From: Arthrobacter sp. M2012083
Lineage (GTDB): Bacteria; Actinomycetota; Actinomycetes; Actinomycetales; Micrococcaceae
Length of the DNA: 64,000 nucleotides
Assembly (NCBI RefSeq): GCF_000281065.1
Contig: NZ_AKKK01000006.1
Location: 62,001 to 126,000 of the forward strand
Direction of reading: 5' to 3'
Made by a program: the position numbers and the translations under genes. Positions 44,481 to 52,349 of this stretch are shown here, piece after piece. The notes under the pieces are model-generated. The model was not told where the DNA came from, did not search any database, and was given only the letters and a program-made list of their open reading frames with translations. How positions within the stretch are numbered: position 1 is the stretch's first letter; each line of letters opens with the position of its first letter.

Positions 44481-45727
44481 CGCAGGACCCCCAACTTCTG
44501 CAGGCGATCGATGGTCTCCTCATCGAAACCGTTCTCCAAGAGCACTTCAACGTTGTGCTCGCCGAGGCGTGGTGCCGCACGACGGATCGTCGGAGGGGTG
44601 GCCGAAAGCCGGATGGGTGCGTTCAACATGCGGACGGTACCCACGGCGGAGTGTTCTGCTTCAACAATCATGCCGTTGGCCTCGGTCTGGGCATCGGCCA
44701 GAGCCTGTTCAAGTGTGTGAACCGGAGCGTTGAGCAGCCCTTGCTCTTCAAGTTTGTGAGTCCAGTACTCCGTGGAGTTTGTGGCGATGTGTTCACGGAA
44801 GATCGCCTGCAGGGCCGGCTTGTTCTTGAACTGTTGCTCCAGGTTGGAAAACTCGGGGCGTTCGGTGAGGTCTTCATCAAGGCCCAGGGCATCGGAAATG
44901 CGGGCCAACGGGTCCGGGGTGAAACCACCGACCATGCACACGGCGCCGTCGGTGGTTTCGAAGACACCGCTCAGCGGCATGGCACCCCAGTTCACCTCAT
45001 AGCCGCGGTTGAGCTGCATGCACGCCTCCTGCATCTGCAGGTGCAGCATGGAGTCATACATGGTCACCTCCACTTTTTGGCCGGTGCCCGAGGTTTCACG
45101 CGTGCGCAATGCCAGAAGGATGCCCTGCATGAGGTGCATGCCGGTGATGTAATCACAGAGCGTTGTGGGGTAGATGGACGGTTTGGTGTTCTCGGACTCC
45201 CTCCGCCACATCACACCGGAGTAGGCTTGGGCGATCGCGTCCTGCCCACCCTTGTGGGAGTAAGGGCCGTCGGGGCCGAAACCAGTGCCGGAGGCCCAGA
45301 TGATGGCGGGATTCGTGGCCTTCAGTTCCTCGTAGCCGAAGCCCATGCGTTCCATGACGCCGGAACGGAAGTTGCTGACAACCACGTCCGCATCCGCCAT
45401 GAGGCGGTGCAGCACCTCCCGGCCTTCGTCGGTGCGCGTGTCCACGGAGACACTGCGTTTGTTCCGGTTGATGGACAGGAAGATCGGGTTGTCCTGGCCG
45501 TCCTGGTCCGGGAACGAGTTGCGGGAGATGTCCCCGGCGCCCGGGCGTTCCACCTTGATGATGTCCGCTCCGTAATCGCCCAGCAGTTGCGTGCAGGAAG
45601 GGCCCATGAACACCTGGGTGAAGTCCACGATCTTGATGCCGTCCAGGGGGAGCGGGGTAGCTGTCAGGGCCGGGTTGGTGAGTGCCGCCGTCGTGCCTTC
45701 TGACTGTTCCAAGGTCGCGGTGCTCAT
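44477..45727 (-). CDS. CaiB/BaiF (class III) CoA-transferase
   Basis: The 416-residue protein shows the family III layout: DFTQVFMGPSCTQLLGDYGADIIKVERPGAGD at the start (residues 35-66, quoted in part) and NKRSVSVDTRTDEG. The catalytic Asp lies in the GFGPDGPYSHKGGQDAIAQAYSG region. Such enzymes move CoA from a donor thioester to a carboxylic acid. Start and stop overlap those of its neighbours by 4 bp, so it is firmly inside the operon and probably activates the acid imported by the MHS carrier. Confidence 0.88.
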   Translation of the reverse strand: MSTATLEQSEGTTAALTNPALTATPLPLDGIKIVDFTQVFMGPSCTQLLGDYGADIIKVERPGAGDISRNSFPDQDGQDNPIFLSINRNKRSVSVDTRTDEGREVLHRLMADADVVVSNFRSGVMERMGFGYEELKATNPAIIWASGTGFGPDGPYSHKGGQDAIAQAYSGVMWRRESENTKPSIYPTTLCDYITGMHLMQGILLALRTRETSGTGQKVEVTMYDSMLHLQMQEACMQLNRGYEVNWGAMPLSGVFETTDGAVCMVGGFTPDPLARISDALGLDEDLTERPEFSNLEQQFKNKPALQAIFREHIATNSTEYWTHKLEEQGLLNAPVHTLEQALADAQTEANGMIVEAEHSAVGTVRMLNAPIRLSATPPTIRRAAPRLGEHNVEVLLENGFDEETIDRLQKLGVLR

Positions 45728-47088
45728 GCCGGCACCGCTGCGGTTTCGTCAACGGTTGCGTTCGACGACGGGATGTCGCCCGGGTCGGCTCCGTGGCGGC
45801 GCATGCCTTGCTGGATGTCCGATGCGGAGACGTCGCGGACCAACACGTTGCTCTCGACGGCGAGGGCTGCGGCGACGCCCACGGCTTGTCCCATTGCCAT
45901 GCAGGGCGGGATTTCCCGGGACATCTTCTGCGCTTCCGGTGTGGCGGAGTAGTGCCGTCCGGCCACCAGGAGTTGGTCCACTTCCTTGGGCAGCAGCGAG
46001 CGGTAGGGGTAGTAGTAGTCGCGGCCCCGGGCCACAGTATCTGCGAAGTGGCGGCGTTGGGTGACGTCGTCCTTTGTCATGACGTACTCGCCTTCCAGGA
46101 GCCGGGTCTGGCGGACGCCCATCTGGGATGCGACGTCCAGCATGTAGCAGTTTTCGAAACCGGGAAGGTGGGCCCGGACGTAGTCAACGGCCTCGGAGAT
46201 ACGGTCGCGGGCTGCAAACTCGGCCGCGGTCATGTCTGCAGGATCCACGCCGTCGAAGCCTGACATGTGCGGGGCGTTGCACCACACCACGCCGTCGATG
46301 GGAGTCTTGAGCCACCAGAGTTCCCAGGCGCCGCCAAGGAGCCGCTTGATCTTGCGGTTGATGGCGCGGGCTTCCTTCGGGTTGGCCTGTTCGAAAGCTT
46401 CTGCGGCATCGGTGTCTACGTTGCCGAGGCGGAAGACGAGCGTGGTGAGGTAGTTGTCCTTGGCGTAGCTGGCACCGGCACGGGACGCGACGTCGATGTC
46501 GCCGGTTGTGTCGATCACGACGTCGGCCATGAAGGCCTGCGGGCCCAGTTTCGTTTCGCAGATGACACCCTTGATGACGCCGTTGTCCACGATGGGGCGG
46601 GAGAACCAGGAGTGCAGGCGGAGGTCCACTCCGGCTTCACGGACGAGGTCGTTGGAGACACGCTTCCAGCCATCGGGGTCGAAGGCGGCTGCGTAGCAGA
46701 TGGGTTTGGGATTGGTGTGGGAGTGGAAGTCGAAGGTGCCGAAGCGGCCCCACTTGTTCCAGAGTTCCTCGGAGGTCTTGCGGTCGTCGGCTGGCGGGAC
46801 TACTGCCAAGCCGAGTTTCTGGAGACGCTCCACATATTCGGAGACGATGCCCGTGACGGTGATTTCCTGGCCGTTGATCATGTCGTCCAACACCAGGACC
46901 ATGCCGCCGGAGGCGAGGCCGCCCAAGGATGAATAGCGTTCCAGCAGAGTGACCTTGGCCCCTGAGCGGGCGGCGGTCACGGCAGCGGCCACGCCTGCGG
47001 GGCCACCGCCAACTACCAGGACGTCGGAACGTGAGATGACCGGGGCGGTGAGGTCCGCCGTCGTAGTGCTGAGTTCAAGCGAGTTCAT
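45724..47088 (-). CDS. FAD-dependent oxidoreductase
   Basis: The 454-residue protein has an N-terminal FAD site VLVVGGGPAGVAAAVTAARSG and LERYSSLGGLASGG. A second Rossmann contact DVVIDTTGDIDVASRAG and the C-terminal VDQLLVAGRHYSATPEAQ...PCMAMGQAVG fit the FAD_oxidored (PF12831-like) family. Members oxidise or reduce organic acids and cofactors, but most are uncharacterised. It overlaps the CoA-transferase gene by 4 bp and follows the MHS carrier by 9 bp. Ferredoxin at the operon end could be its electron partner; this is inference. Confidence 0.82.
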   Translation of the reverse strand: MNSLELSTTTADLTAPVISRSDVLVVGGGPAGVAAAVTAARSGAKVTLLERYSSLGGLASGGMVLVLDDMINGQEITVTGIVSEYVERLQKLGLAVVPPADDRKTSEELWNKWGRFGTFDFHSHTNPKPICYAAAFDPDGWKRVSNDLVREAGVDLRLHSWFSRPIVDNGVIKGVICETKLGPQAFMADVVIDTTGDIDVASRAGASYAKDNYLTTLVFRLGNVDTDAAEAFEQANPKEARAINRKIKRLLGGAWELWWLKTPIDGVVWCNAPHMSGFDGVDPADMTAAEFAARDRISEAVDYVRAHLPGFENCYMLDVASQMGVRQTRLLEGEYVMTKDDVTQRRHFADTVARGRDYYYPYRSLLPKEVDQLLVAGRHYSATPEAQKMSREIPPCMAMGQAVGVAAALAVESNVLVRDVSASDIQQGMRRHGADPGDIPSSNATVDETAAVPA

Positions 47089-47097
47089 GGTGAATCC

Positions 47098-48429
47098 TTA
47101 CTTTCCGACGAAGATGCCGTTGGAACGGCGGGCCGCGAGATAGAAAACGATGCTGAGGATGGAGAGGATGGCCACGTAGACCGGGAAAACCCAGGTGAGG
47201 TTCAGCGATTGGAACCAGACCAGGAGATAGGAGGCTGTTCCGCCGAAGAGCGCCACACCGATTCCGTAGCCAAGGGCCACGCCTGTGCCTCGGATGTTCT
47301 TGGGCATCAGGGACGAGCTGACCACGTTGTAGAGGGTCATGTTCAGGACCAGGACGATTGAGCCACCCAGGAGGACAGCTGCGAAGCCGCCGATGCCCGG
47401 CTGGACGTACATCAGCATGAGGAACACGGAGGGGATGGCGAGGATGCGGGTGACCAGGAACCACTTGGACATTGCCTTGCCGTCGGCCAGTTTGCCAATG
47501 ACCCAGCTGCCAATGACCAGGATGACGCCCAGGATGGTGGTGAGCGCGAAGACTGCCGTGGGATCTTCTTTGAACCCGCTGCGTGCTGCGCTGGGGAGGC
47601 CAACGTTCCAGGCGTAGTTGTAGGCCTGTGCTGCGCCCACCACGAAGATGATGGCCAGGACTGAGAGCCAGTGCTTACGGACTCCGGACCACACTGCGCG
47701 GGGGGTATTGGTGGCCATTTCCTCAGCTTTGAGGGTTTCAGGCAAGGAACGGCGAAGGTAGAGCACCACGAAGCCGAACAGTGCGCCGATGATGAAGGGT
47801 ACGCGCCAGCCCCATTCAGCCATTGCTGCGCCGCCAAGGACCAGGCTGCAGAGGAAGCTGATGAGCGAGGCGAGCAGGATGCCGATGTTCACGTAGAAGG
47901 ACATGATGCCTGCCACGTAGCCCTCGCGGCCTTCGGGAGCGAGTTCCACTGCGTGCGAGGTGGACAGCGGCGCTTCGATGCCGGTGGAGATACCTTGCAG
48001 GATGCGGCATACCACCAGGATGATGCCTGCTGCGGGGCCGATCGTTTCATAGCTCGGCGTGACGGCGATGATCAGCGTGGTGCCGGCCATCAACATGATG
48101 GATAGCAGCATCACGCGGCGTCGGCCGATGCGGTCCGCCAGGGTCCCGAGGAGGATGCCGCCCAAGGGGCGGAAGGCGAATCCGACGGCGAACACGGCCA
48201 AGGCGTTCAGCGTCGCCGAGAGCGGATCGGTGTTGGGGAAGAAGTTGGGCCCGATGAAGGCGGACAGGAGGCCGAAGACCATCCAGTCGTACCATTCCAG
48301 GGCGTTGCCCAGACCCAGCCCGAGCAAGCCTTTGCGGACTTCGGGGGTGAATTTGGTGTTCTTTTGGGGGGATGGGTGGCTGGTATTTGGTGACGGGACG
48401 ACGTTGTCCGTCGTTGTGGTGTGGAGCAT
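47098..48429 (-). CDS. MFS metabolite:H+ symporter (MHS family)
   Basis: ATG 48429 has AAGGA 7 nt upstream and gives 443 residues. Twelve helices and the MHS motifs GLGLGNALEWYDWMVFGLLSAF, RPLGGILLGTLADRIGRRRVML and GISTGIEAPLSTSHAVELAPEG identify a proton symporter for organic acids. It is the first structural gene of the 40.4-48.4 kb operon, 164 bp downstream of the XRE-cupin regulator. It therefore probably brings in the substrate of the pathway. Confidence 0.87.
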   Translation of the reverse strand: MLHTTTTDNVVPSPNTSHPSPQKNTKFTPEVRKGLLGLGLGNALEWYDWMVFGLLSAFIGPNFFPNTDPLSATLNALAVFAVGFAFRPLGGILLGTLADRIGRRRVMLLSIMLMAGTTLIIAVTPSYETIGPAAGIILVVCRILQGISTGIEAPLSTSHAVELAPEGREGYVAGIMSFYVNIGILLASLISFLCSLVLGGAAMAEWGWRVPFIIGALFGFVVLYLRRSLPETLKAEEMATNTPRAVWSGVRKHWLSVLAIIFVVGAAQAYNYAWNVGLPSAARSGFKEDPTAVFALTTILGVILVIGSWVIGKLADGKAMSKWFLVTRILAIPSVFLMLMYVQPGIGGFAAVLLGGSIVLVLNMTLYNVVSSSLMPKNIRGTGVALGYGIGVALFGGTASYLLVWFQSLNLTWVFPVYVAILSILSIVFYLAARRSNGIFVGK

Positions 48430-48544
48430 GGAAGTGTCCTTACGCTGACGCCCCGGAGGGCGTGGGAGGGTATGACGCAGTAACGCCTGGTGGAGGAGGC
48501 GTTTGATGCGAAAGTGGCAAGGATTGTCAGCGGCCACGGTTTCG

Positions 48545-48554
48545 TGTCCGGACA
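48545..48554. promoter_or_regulatory. Palindrome between the XRE-cupin gene and the MHS carrier
   Basis: A perfect TGTCCGGACA palindrome lies 116 bp upstream of the carrier start and 40 bp after the regulator stop. Its place in the only sizeable gap before the catabolic operon makes it a possible operator or promoter-proximal site. No other support is visible. Confidence 0.3.
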
Positions 48555-48593
48555 GTTAAGGGAAAACGCTGGCGCCGTATGGGCACGGCAGGG

Positions 48594-49193
48594 TTACCAC
48601 GCGTGTGGTGCGTTGACCCAGATGGCTACGCATACCTCTTCGTAGCTGTTCTTGTACCAGTGGGGGATCTCTGAGGAGTAGGTGATGGAGTCGCCCTCTT
48701 CAAGGCTGTAGCAGACGCCGTCGAGGTAGACGTCCTTACGGCCGGAGATGATGTAGCAGAACTCTTCACCGCTGTGGGTAAAAGGGGTGTCGCTGGTGTC
48801 ATGCCCTGGGGGCGTGCTGATCCATTGGGCTTCGATGCTTCCATCGCGGTTCGGGGTGAGCAGCTCGTGAACTGCTTCTCCTACGGACTCGCGGGTGACG
48901 TTCTTGAGGTTGCGTCGATCGGATCTGCGGACCACGGGGGACTTTGATTCTTCCTGCCCAATGAAGAACCTCCCTACGGGGATGTCCAGGCCGTGGGCCA
49001 GCTGGGCCAACGTGGTGAAGGAAGGGTTGGCCATGCCGCGTTCGATTTGGCTGACGATCGCTTGACTGAGGCCGGTGATGTCCGAGAGTTGGGCGAGGGT
49101 CATTCCCTTTGCCTTGCGCATGGTGCGCACCTTGTTTCCAACAGTTGCCAGCAGTTCGCTGGTGGCTGGTGGAGCAGGAGTCTCGGTTGTCAT
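48594..49193 (-). CDS. XRE-family transcriptional regulator with C-terminal cupin domain
   Basis: The 199-residue protein has an HTH (residues about 15-68: VRTMRKAKGMTLAQLSDITGLSQ, MANPSFTTLAQLAHGL) and a cupin (about 110-195: SGEEFCYIISGRKDVYLDG, LEEGDSITYSSEIPHWYKNS). It is the natural regulator of the MHS-to-ferredoxin operon downstream on the same strand. Its own promoter carries repeated AGTGAAGATnTTTA elements that overlap the -35/-10 spacer, so it is probably autoregulated. Confidence 0.87.
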   Translation of the reverse strand: MTTETPAPPATSELLATVGNKVRTMRKAKGMTLAQLSDITGLSQAIVSQIERGMANPSFTTLAQLAHGLDIPVGRFFIGQEESKSPVVRRSDRRNLKNVTRESVGEAVHELLTPNRDGSIEAQWISTPPGHDTSDTPFTHSGEEFCYIISGRKDVYLDGVCYSLEEGDSITYSSEIPHWYKNSYEEVCVAIWVNAPHAW

Positions 49194-49227
49194 TGCCGCA
49201 TCCTTCGTTGGTGAGCTAACTCACACA

Positions 49228-49286
49228 ACTATAGTGAAGATCTTTAGCCAGTCAAGGGTTTCTCTTCAATAAAGTGAAGATATTTA
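49228..49286 (-). promoter_or_regulatory. Promoter and repeated operator of the XRE-cupin gene
   Basis: On the minus strand TTGACT (49255-49250) and TATAGT (49233-49228) are separated by 16 nt. The element AGTGAAGATCTTTA (49233-49246) fills that spacer, and a second copy, AGTGAAGATATTTA (49273-49286), lies 40 bp away, about four helical turns. TCTTCA-ATAAAG-TGAAGA forms an inverted repeat next to the second copy. The layout is that of an autorepressed promoter bound at two sites. Confidence 0.65.
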
Positions 49287-49664
49287 CAAAAGTGGGGTTT
49301 CGAGCTCCCGGATCGTCGCCGAGACGAAGTGCCCGATTTCGTTGACCAGTGGGCGGAGCTCGTCCATGTGGGCTGCGTTGGGCAGCAGCCTGATGCTGAT
49401 TTCCAGCTCGGTGGCCAACCGACTCATGCAGATGGCACCCACCATATGGCTGGAGGTCTTCAGGCTCAGGATCGCGTCCATGGCGTCTTCCATGTCGAGC
49501 TTTTCCAAGGCATGACGAAGCCGGTCCACACGCCACGGCAGCAGCTTTGCGTAGTTACGGACGAAGGCGCTGATGATGTTATGGTCGCCGCCAAGTTCAG
49601 CTTGGAGTTCGGTGAGGACGGTGGGATCCACCAGGGCATCGGTGCACTCGTCATACTCAGACAC
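49284..49664 (-). CDS. Stand-alone histidine phosphotransfer (Hpt) domain protein
   Basis: GTG 49664 has GGGAGG 6 nt upstream, giving 126 residues; GTG 49697 is an in-frame alternative without SD. The all-helical protein contains LSLKTSSHMVGAICMSRLATELE, in which His sits in the Hpt phosphorylation context (K-T-S-S-H-x-x-G). Hpt proteins relay phosphoryl groups between response regulators and hybrid kinases. No hybrid kinase is next to it, so it would act in trans. The match is by motif and length only. Confidence 0.6.
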   Translation of the reverse strand: MSEYDECTDALVDPTVLTELQAELGGDHNIISAFVRNYAKLLPWRVDRLRHALEKLDMEDAMDAILSLKTSSHMVGAICMSRLATELEISIRLLPNAAHMDELRPLVNEIGHFVSATIRELETPLL

Positions 49665-49855
49665 CAATTCCCTCCCGCCTCCAAACAATGGATTCACGAT
49701 TCAACAGTAGGACCCGTGGAACTTGCGAAGCGCCAAATAGTCAAAGATTGATCCAATCTTGAGCGGACTCAGAGCCACTCTTGATCCGGGCCCCACAAAG
49801 TAGTGAAAAGCAGATCCGGGCGTTGCCAGGCTGAACCAGGGGAACGGGAAACAAC

Positions 49856-50032
49856 ATGGAAAGTGGTGCTCGCCCGTCACCGGGCCTCATGCTCATCATC
49901 GTGGTCTGCATGACCGTCCTGCTGGGCATTGGTGGGTCCGCTGCCTTCGCACTGTGGCAGCAGAGCTCCCAAACCTCCGGCACGGATCGATCCGTGGAGT
50001 CCGCGCCGACCACCACCACAACTGCGCGTTAG
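49856..50032 (+). CDS. Small single-pass membrane protein
   Basis: A 58-residue ORF with GGGGAACGGGAA before ATG 49856 encodes a short head (MESGARPSPG). One transmembrane helix (LMLIIVVCMTVLLGIGGSAAFAL) follows, then a polar tail ending in TTTTTAR. It faces the convergent vsr gene and their stop codons overlap by 3 bp. I recognise no family; the hydrophobic profile, SD and codon use support it as real. Confidence 0.5.
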   Translation: MESGARPSPGLMLIIVVCMTVLLGIGGSAAFALWQQSSQTSGTDRSVESAPTTTTTAR

Positions 50033-50469
50033 TCCACCGCTGATTCCAGAAATTCGATAAGCCGGTCCTCGAGCCTGGACCTGTCCTTCAGTTGGCACTC
50101 CCACACCGTGTGTACCTTCCAGCCGGCAGCTTCCAACTGCTCCCGCTGCAGCGCGTCCCTTTCGCGGGTTCGCATTCTCTTGGCTTCCCAGAATTCCGCG
50201 TTCGCTGCCGGTGCGTGCTGCCCTGCTTTGCAATCATGGAAATGCCAAAAGCAGCCATTGACGAAAATGACCTTGCGCCGTCCCGCGAACACGAGGTCCG
50301 GGCGGCCCGGCAGGCTCGCCGTTCCCGCTTTTCCGTGCAGCCGGTACCGGTAGCCTTTAGCGTGCAAGAGCCTGCGGACCAGCAACTCAGGTTTCGTGTT
50401 CTTCCCACGGATTTTGGACATGTTGCGGCTGCGCTGCTCCCGCGTCAAAAGGTCCCGGCTCTCGGCCAT
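50029..50469 (-). CDS. vsr: Very short patch repair (Vsr) DNA mismatch endonuclease
   Basis: The 146-residue protein shows the Vsr pattern: REQRSRNMSKIRGKNTKPEL at the start, GRPDLVFAGRRKVIFVNGCFWHFHDC with the catalytic Asp and His/Cys zinc-site residues, and FWEAKRMRTRERD. Vsr nicks DNA 5' of T in T:G mismatches made by deamination of methylated cytosine. The usual cytosine methyltransferase partner is not in the window. An McrBC pair lies about 13 kb away but is not linked. Confidence 0.9.
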   Translation of the reverse strand: MAESRDLLTREQRSRNMSKIRGKNTKPELLVRRLLHAKGYRYRLHGKAGTASLPGRPDLVFAGRRKVIFVNGCFWHFHDCKAGQHAPAANAEFWEAKRMRTRERDALQREQLEAAGWKVHTVWECQLKDRSRLEDRLIEFLESAVD

Positions 50470-50478
50470 ATATCAAGC

Positions 50479-51669
50479 CTACCCAGGCTCTACCACCACT
50501 GTTCGGGGCGCTTGGAAGGACAGCAACCGGATCCAGTCCGGATTCGAATCCTGCAGCCGGACTCCCTTAAGGGCCGCTGCTGTTTCATAAACGACCACGG
50601 TGGCCTCCAGTTCCGCGAGTTTGGCGCCGAGGCAGCGGTGGATTCCAGACCCAAATGCCAAGCCGTAGGGTGTGGGCCCCGGGCGGTCGGAAGCCTCGGA
50701 ATCTGCTGATTGCGCCTCTGCACTTTCGGCCCAGGGGAATCCGTGGTTGCCCGTCAATTCCAGCAGGATCTCTTCACCGGCCGCGACTGCGCGCCCGTCC
50801 AAGAAGGTGTCCTGGTTTGCCATCCGCCGCCATGTGGGAACGGAGGACTCCGTGGCGAGAACGTGCCGGACCAGGTCCCGTGCCTTCAGGGCGGTTGTTG
50901 CCTCGCCCCACGAAATGCCCCGGGAGCCCTCGGCCAACCGGAACAGCGTGGTGCTGATGAGTTGGGTAGTGGTCTCTTGCCCGGCGATAAGGAGGAAGTA
51001 ACCCAGGGAGCAGATCTCAGGTGTGCTTAGACCGTGGAGGGCCAGCGCGTTGAAAAGGTTGGGCTGCGGTGACGCGCCTGAGTCCGGCGACGCCACGGAC
51101 TCCAAAACCAGCTCCCTCAACCAGCGGTAGAAATCCGCGGCGCTGTGTGCCAATTCGAGTTGGCGGTCAGCATCCGGCCAACCCCAGAACAGTTCCAGCG
51201 AGTCCAGGCTCCAGGCCTTCAACGCCGGCAGGTCGCGGACGGGCAGCCCCAGCATTTCCAGCATGATGACAGCCGGGGGGTGTGCCGCGACGGTATTCAC
51301 CAGGTCCACGCTGCCCTCCGAGGCCAGGCGCTGCGCCGCGCGGGCTGCCGATTCGCGGGCCAAGCCGCGAATACGGGGCTCCATGGCCGCCACTTTTGCC
51401 GGGGTAAAGAAACCCGCCACCACCTTTCGAATCCCGGCATGGGTCCCGGTATCGTTGCTCGCCAGGACCGGCGGCAGCGCAAACCGGGCCTTCTGCAGTA
51501 TCCGCAGAGCCTGTCCGCTCAAGGGAGTTACCGCGAGCAGGGCATTGGCCGGGCTGAAATCCTGGGGCCTGTGCAGCACTTCCCTTACAGTGTGGGGGTT
51601 CCGCACTACCCGGTAAGGACAGCGGCCGGCCGTGGGAAGTTCCAGATCGGCAGACATCGCCGCGCTCAT
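50479..51669 (-). CDS. Cytochrome P450-like protein at the end of the biotin operon, lacking ExxR
   Basis: The 396-residue protein has the heme-thiolate loop AFGSGIHRCLG (Cys346) and an I-helix AGQETT (229-234). In the place of the K-helix ExxR it reads HVLA (269-272), within LVRHVLATESSVPTWRR. The ATG overlaps the bioD stop by 4 bp, so it is part of the biotin operon. In Bacillus, BioI is a P450 that cleaves acyl-ACP to give pimeloyl units, so a related role is possible. The missing ExxR is known in a few actinobacterial P450s. Confidence 0.82.
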   Translation of the reverse strand: MSAAMSADLELPTAGRCPYRVVRNPHTVREVLHRPQDFSPANALLAVTPLSGQALRILQKARFALPPVLASNDTGTHAGIRKVVAGFFTPAKVAAMEPRIRGLARESAARAAQRLASEGSVDLVNTVAAHPPAVIMLEMLGLPVRDLPALKAWSLDSLELFWGWPDADRQLELAHSAADFYRWLRELVLESVASPDSGASPQPNLFNALALHGLSTPEICSLGYFLLIAGQETTTQLISTTLFRLAEGSRGISWGEATTALKARDLVRHVLATESSVPTWRRMANQDTFLDGRAVAAGEEILLELTGNHGFPWAESAEAQSADSEASDRPGPTPYGLAFGSGIHRCLGAKLAELEATVVVYETAAALKGVRLQDSNPDWIRLLSFQAPRTVVVEPG

Positions 51670-52349
51670 ACCGGCAACCCTTCAAGCCAGCCGCGTGCAT
51701 GAGCGCGGAAATCGGCAGGATCCAGTCCGGAGGCACCGGCAGGAACCGCACCCAGGAACGGAACGGGCCAACTCCGCAGAGTCACCCGGTTGCTGAGCTC
51801 CACCGCACCTGGCCTTGCCGGCCAACTCCCGAGGACCACCCCCACCACCGGCAGGGTCCGGGCATCCAACGCCTCCAGCGTTAGCGCCGTATGGTTCAAC
51901 GTGCCCAACGCAGGCCTTGTCACCACGGCAAATCCAGACAAGTCTCCAAGGTGCGTGCCGAGATCAGCCAGCGTCCCGCCGTCGTGGTCCAACTCCACCA
52001 GCAACCCGCCGGCGCCTTCCACCAGCACGTGGTCGTGGCTGGCGATCAGCTCACGAATCCGGCCGGCATGGGCCGCGAGCGACGGCAAAGTGACCTCGTC
52101 CAGTGCCGCGGCAGGAACGGGAGCCATGGGTTCTTCGAGAACCACGCCGGCTTCCGACGTCACCGGATCGGCCAAACGGGCCACCTCGGCACAGTCTGAA
52201 TCACCCTGCGCATTTCCGCTCTGGCACGGCTTGTAAACGGCAACCGTCCGGCCGCGTGAATGTAGTGCGGCCGTGATGGCAGCCGACGTGATGGTCTTGC
52301 CGACGCCGGTATCGGTGCCGGTGACCAGGATGACGGGAGGCAGTTTCAT
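51666..52349 (-). CDS. bioD: Dethiobiotin synthetase
   Basis: ATG 52349 overlaps the bioF stop by 4 bp and gives 227 residues; upstream in-frame codons lie inside bioF. The protein starts with the P-loop-like VTGTDTGVGKTITSAAI and continues with the BioD segments YKPCQSGNA, VLVEGAGGLLVEL and TRPALGTLNHT. It closes the ureido ring of 7,8-diaminopelargonate with CO2 and ATP to make dethiobiotin. It is the fifth gene of the operon. Confidence 0.93.
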   Translation of the reverse strand: MKLPPVILVTGTDTGVGKTITSAAITAALHSRGRTVAVYKPCQSGNAQGDSDCAEVARLADPVTSEAGVVLEEPMAPVPAAALDEVTLPSLAAHAGRIRELIASHDHVLVEGAGGLLVELDHDGGTLADLGTHLGDLSGFAVVTRPALGTLNHTALTLEALDARTLPVVGVVLGSWPARPGAVELSNRVTLRSWPVPFLGAVPAGASGLDPADFRAHARGWLEGLPV

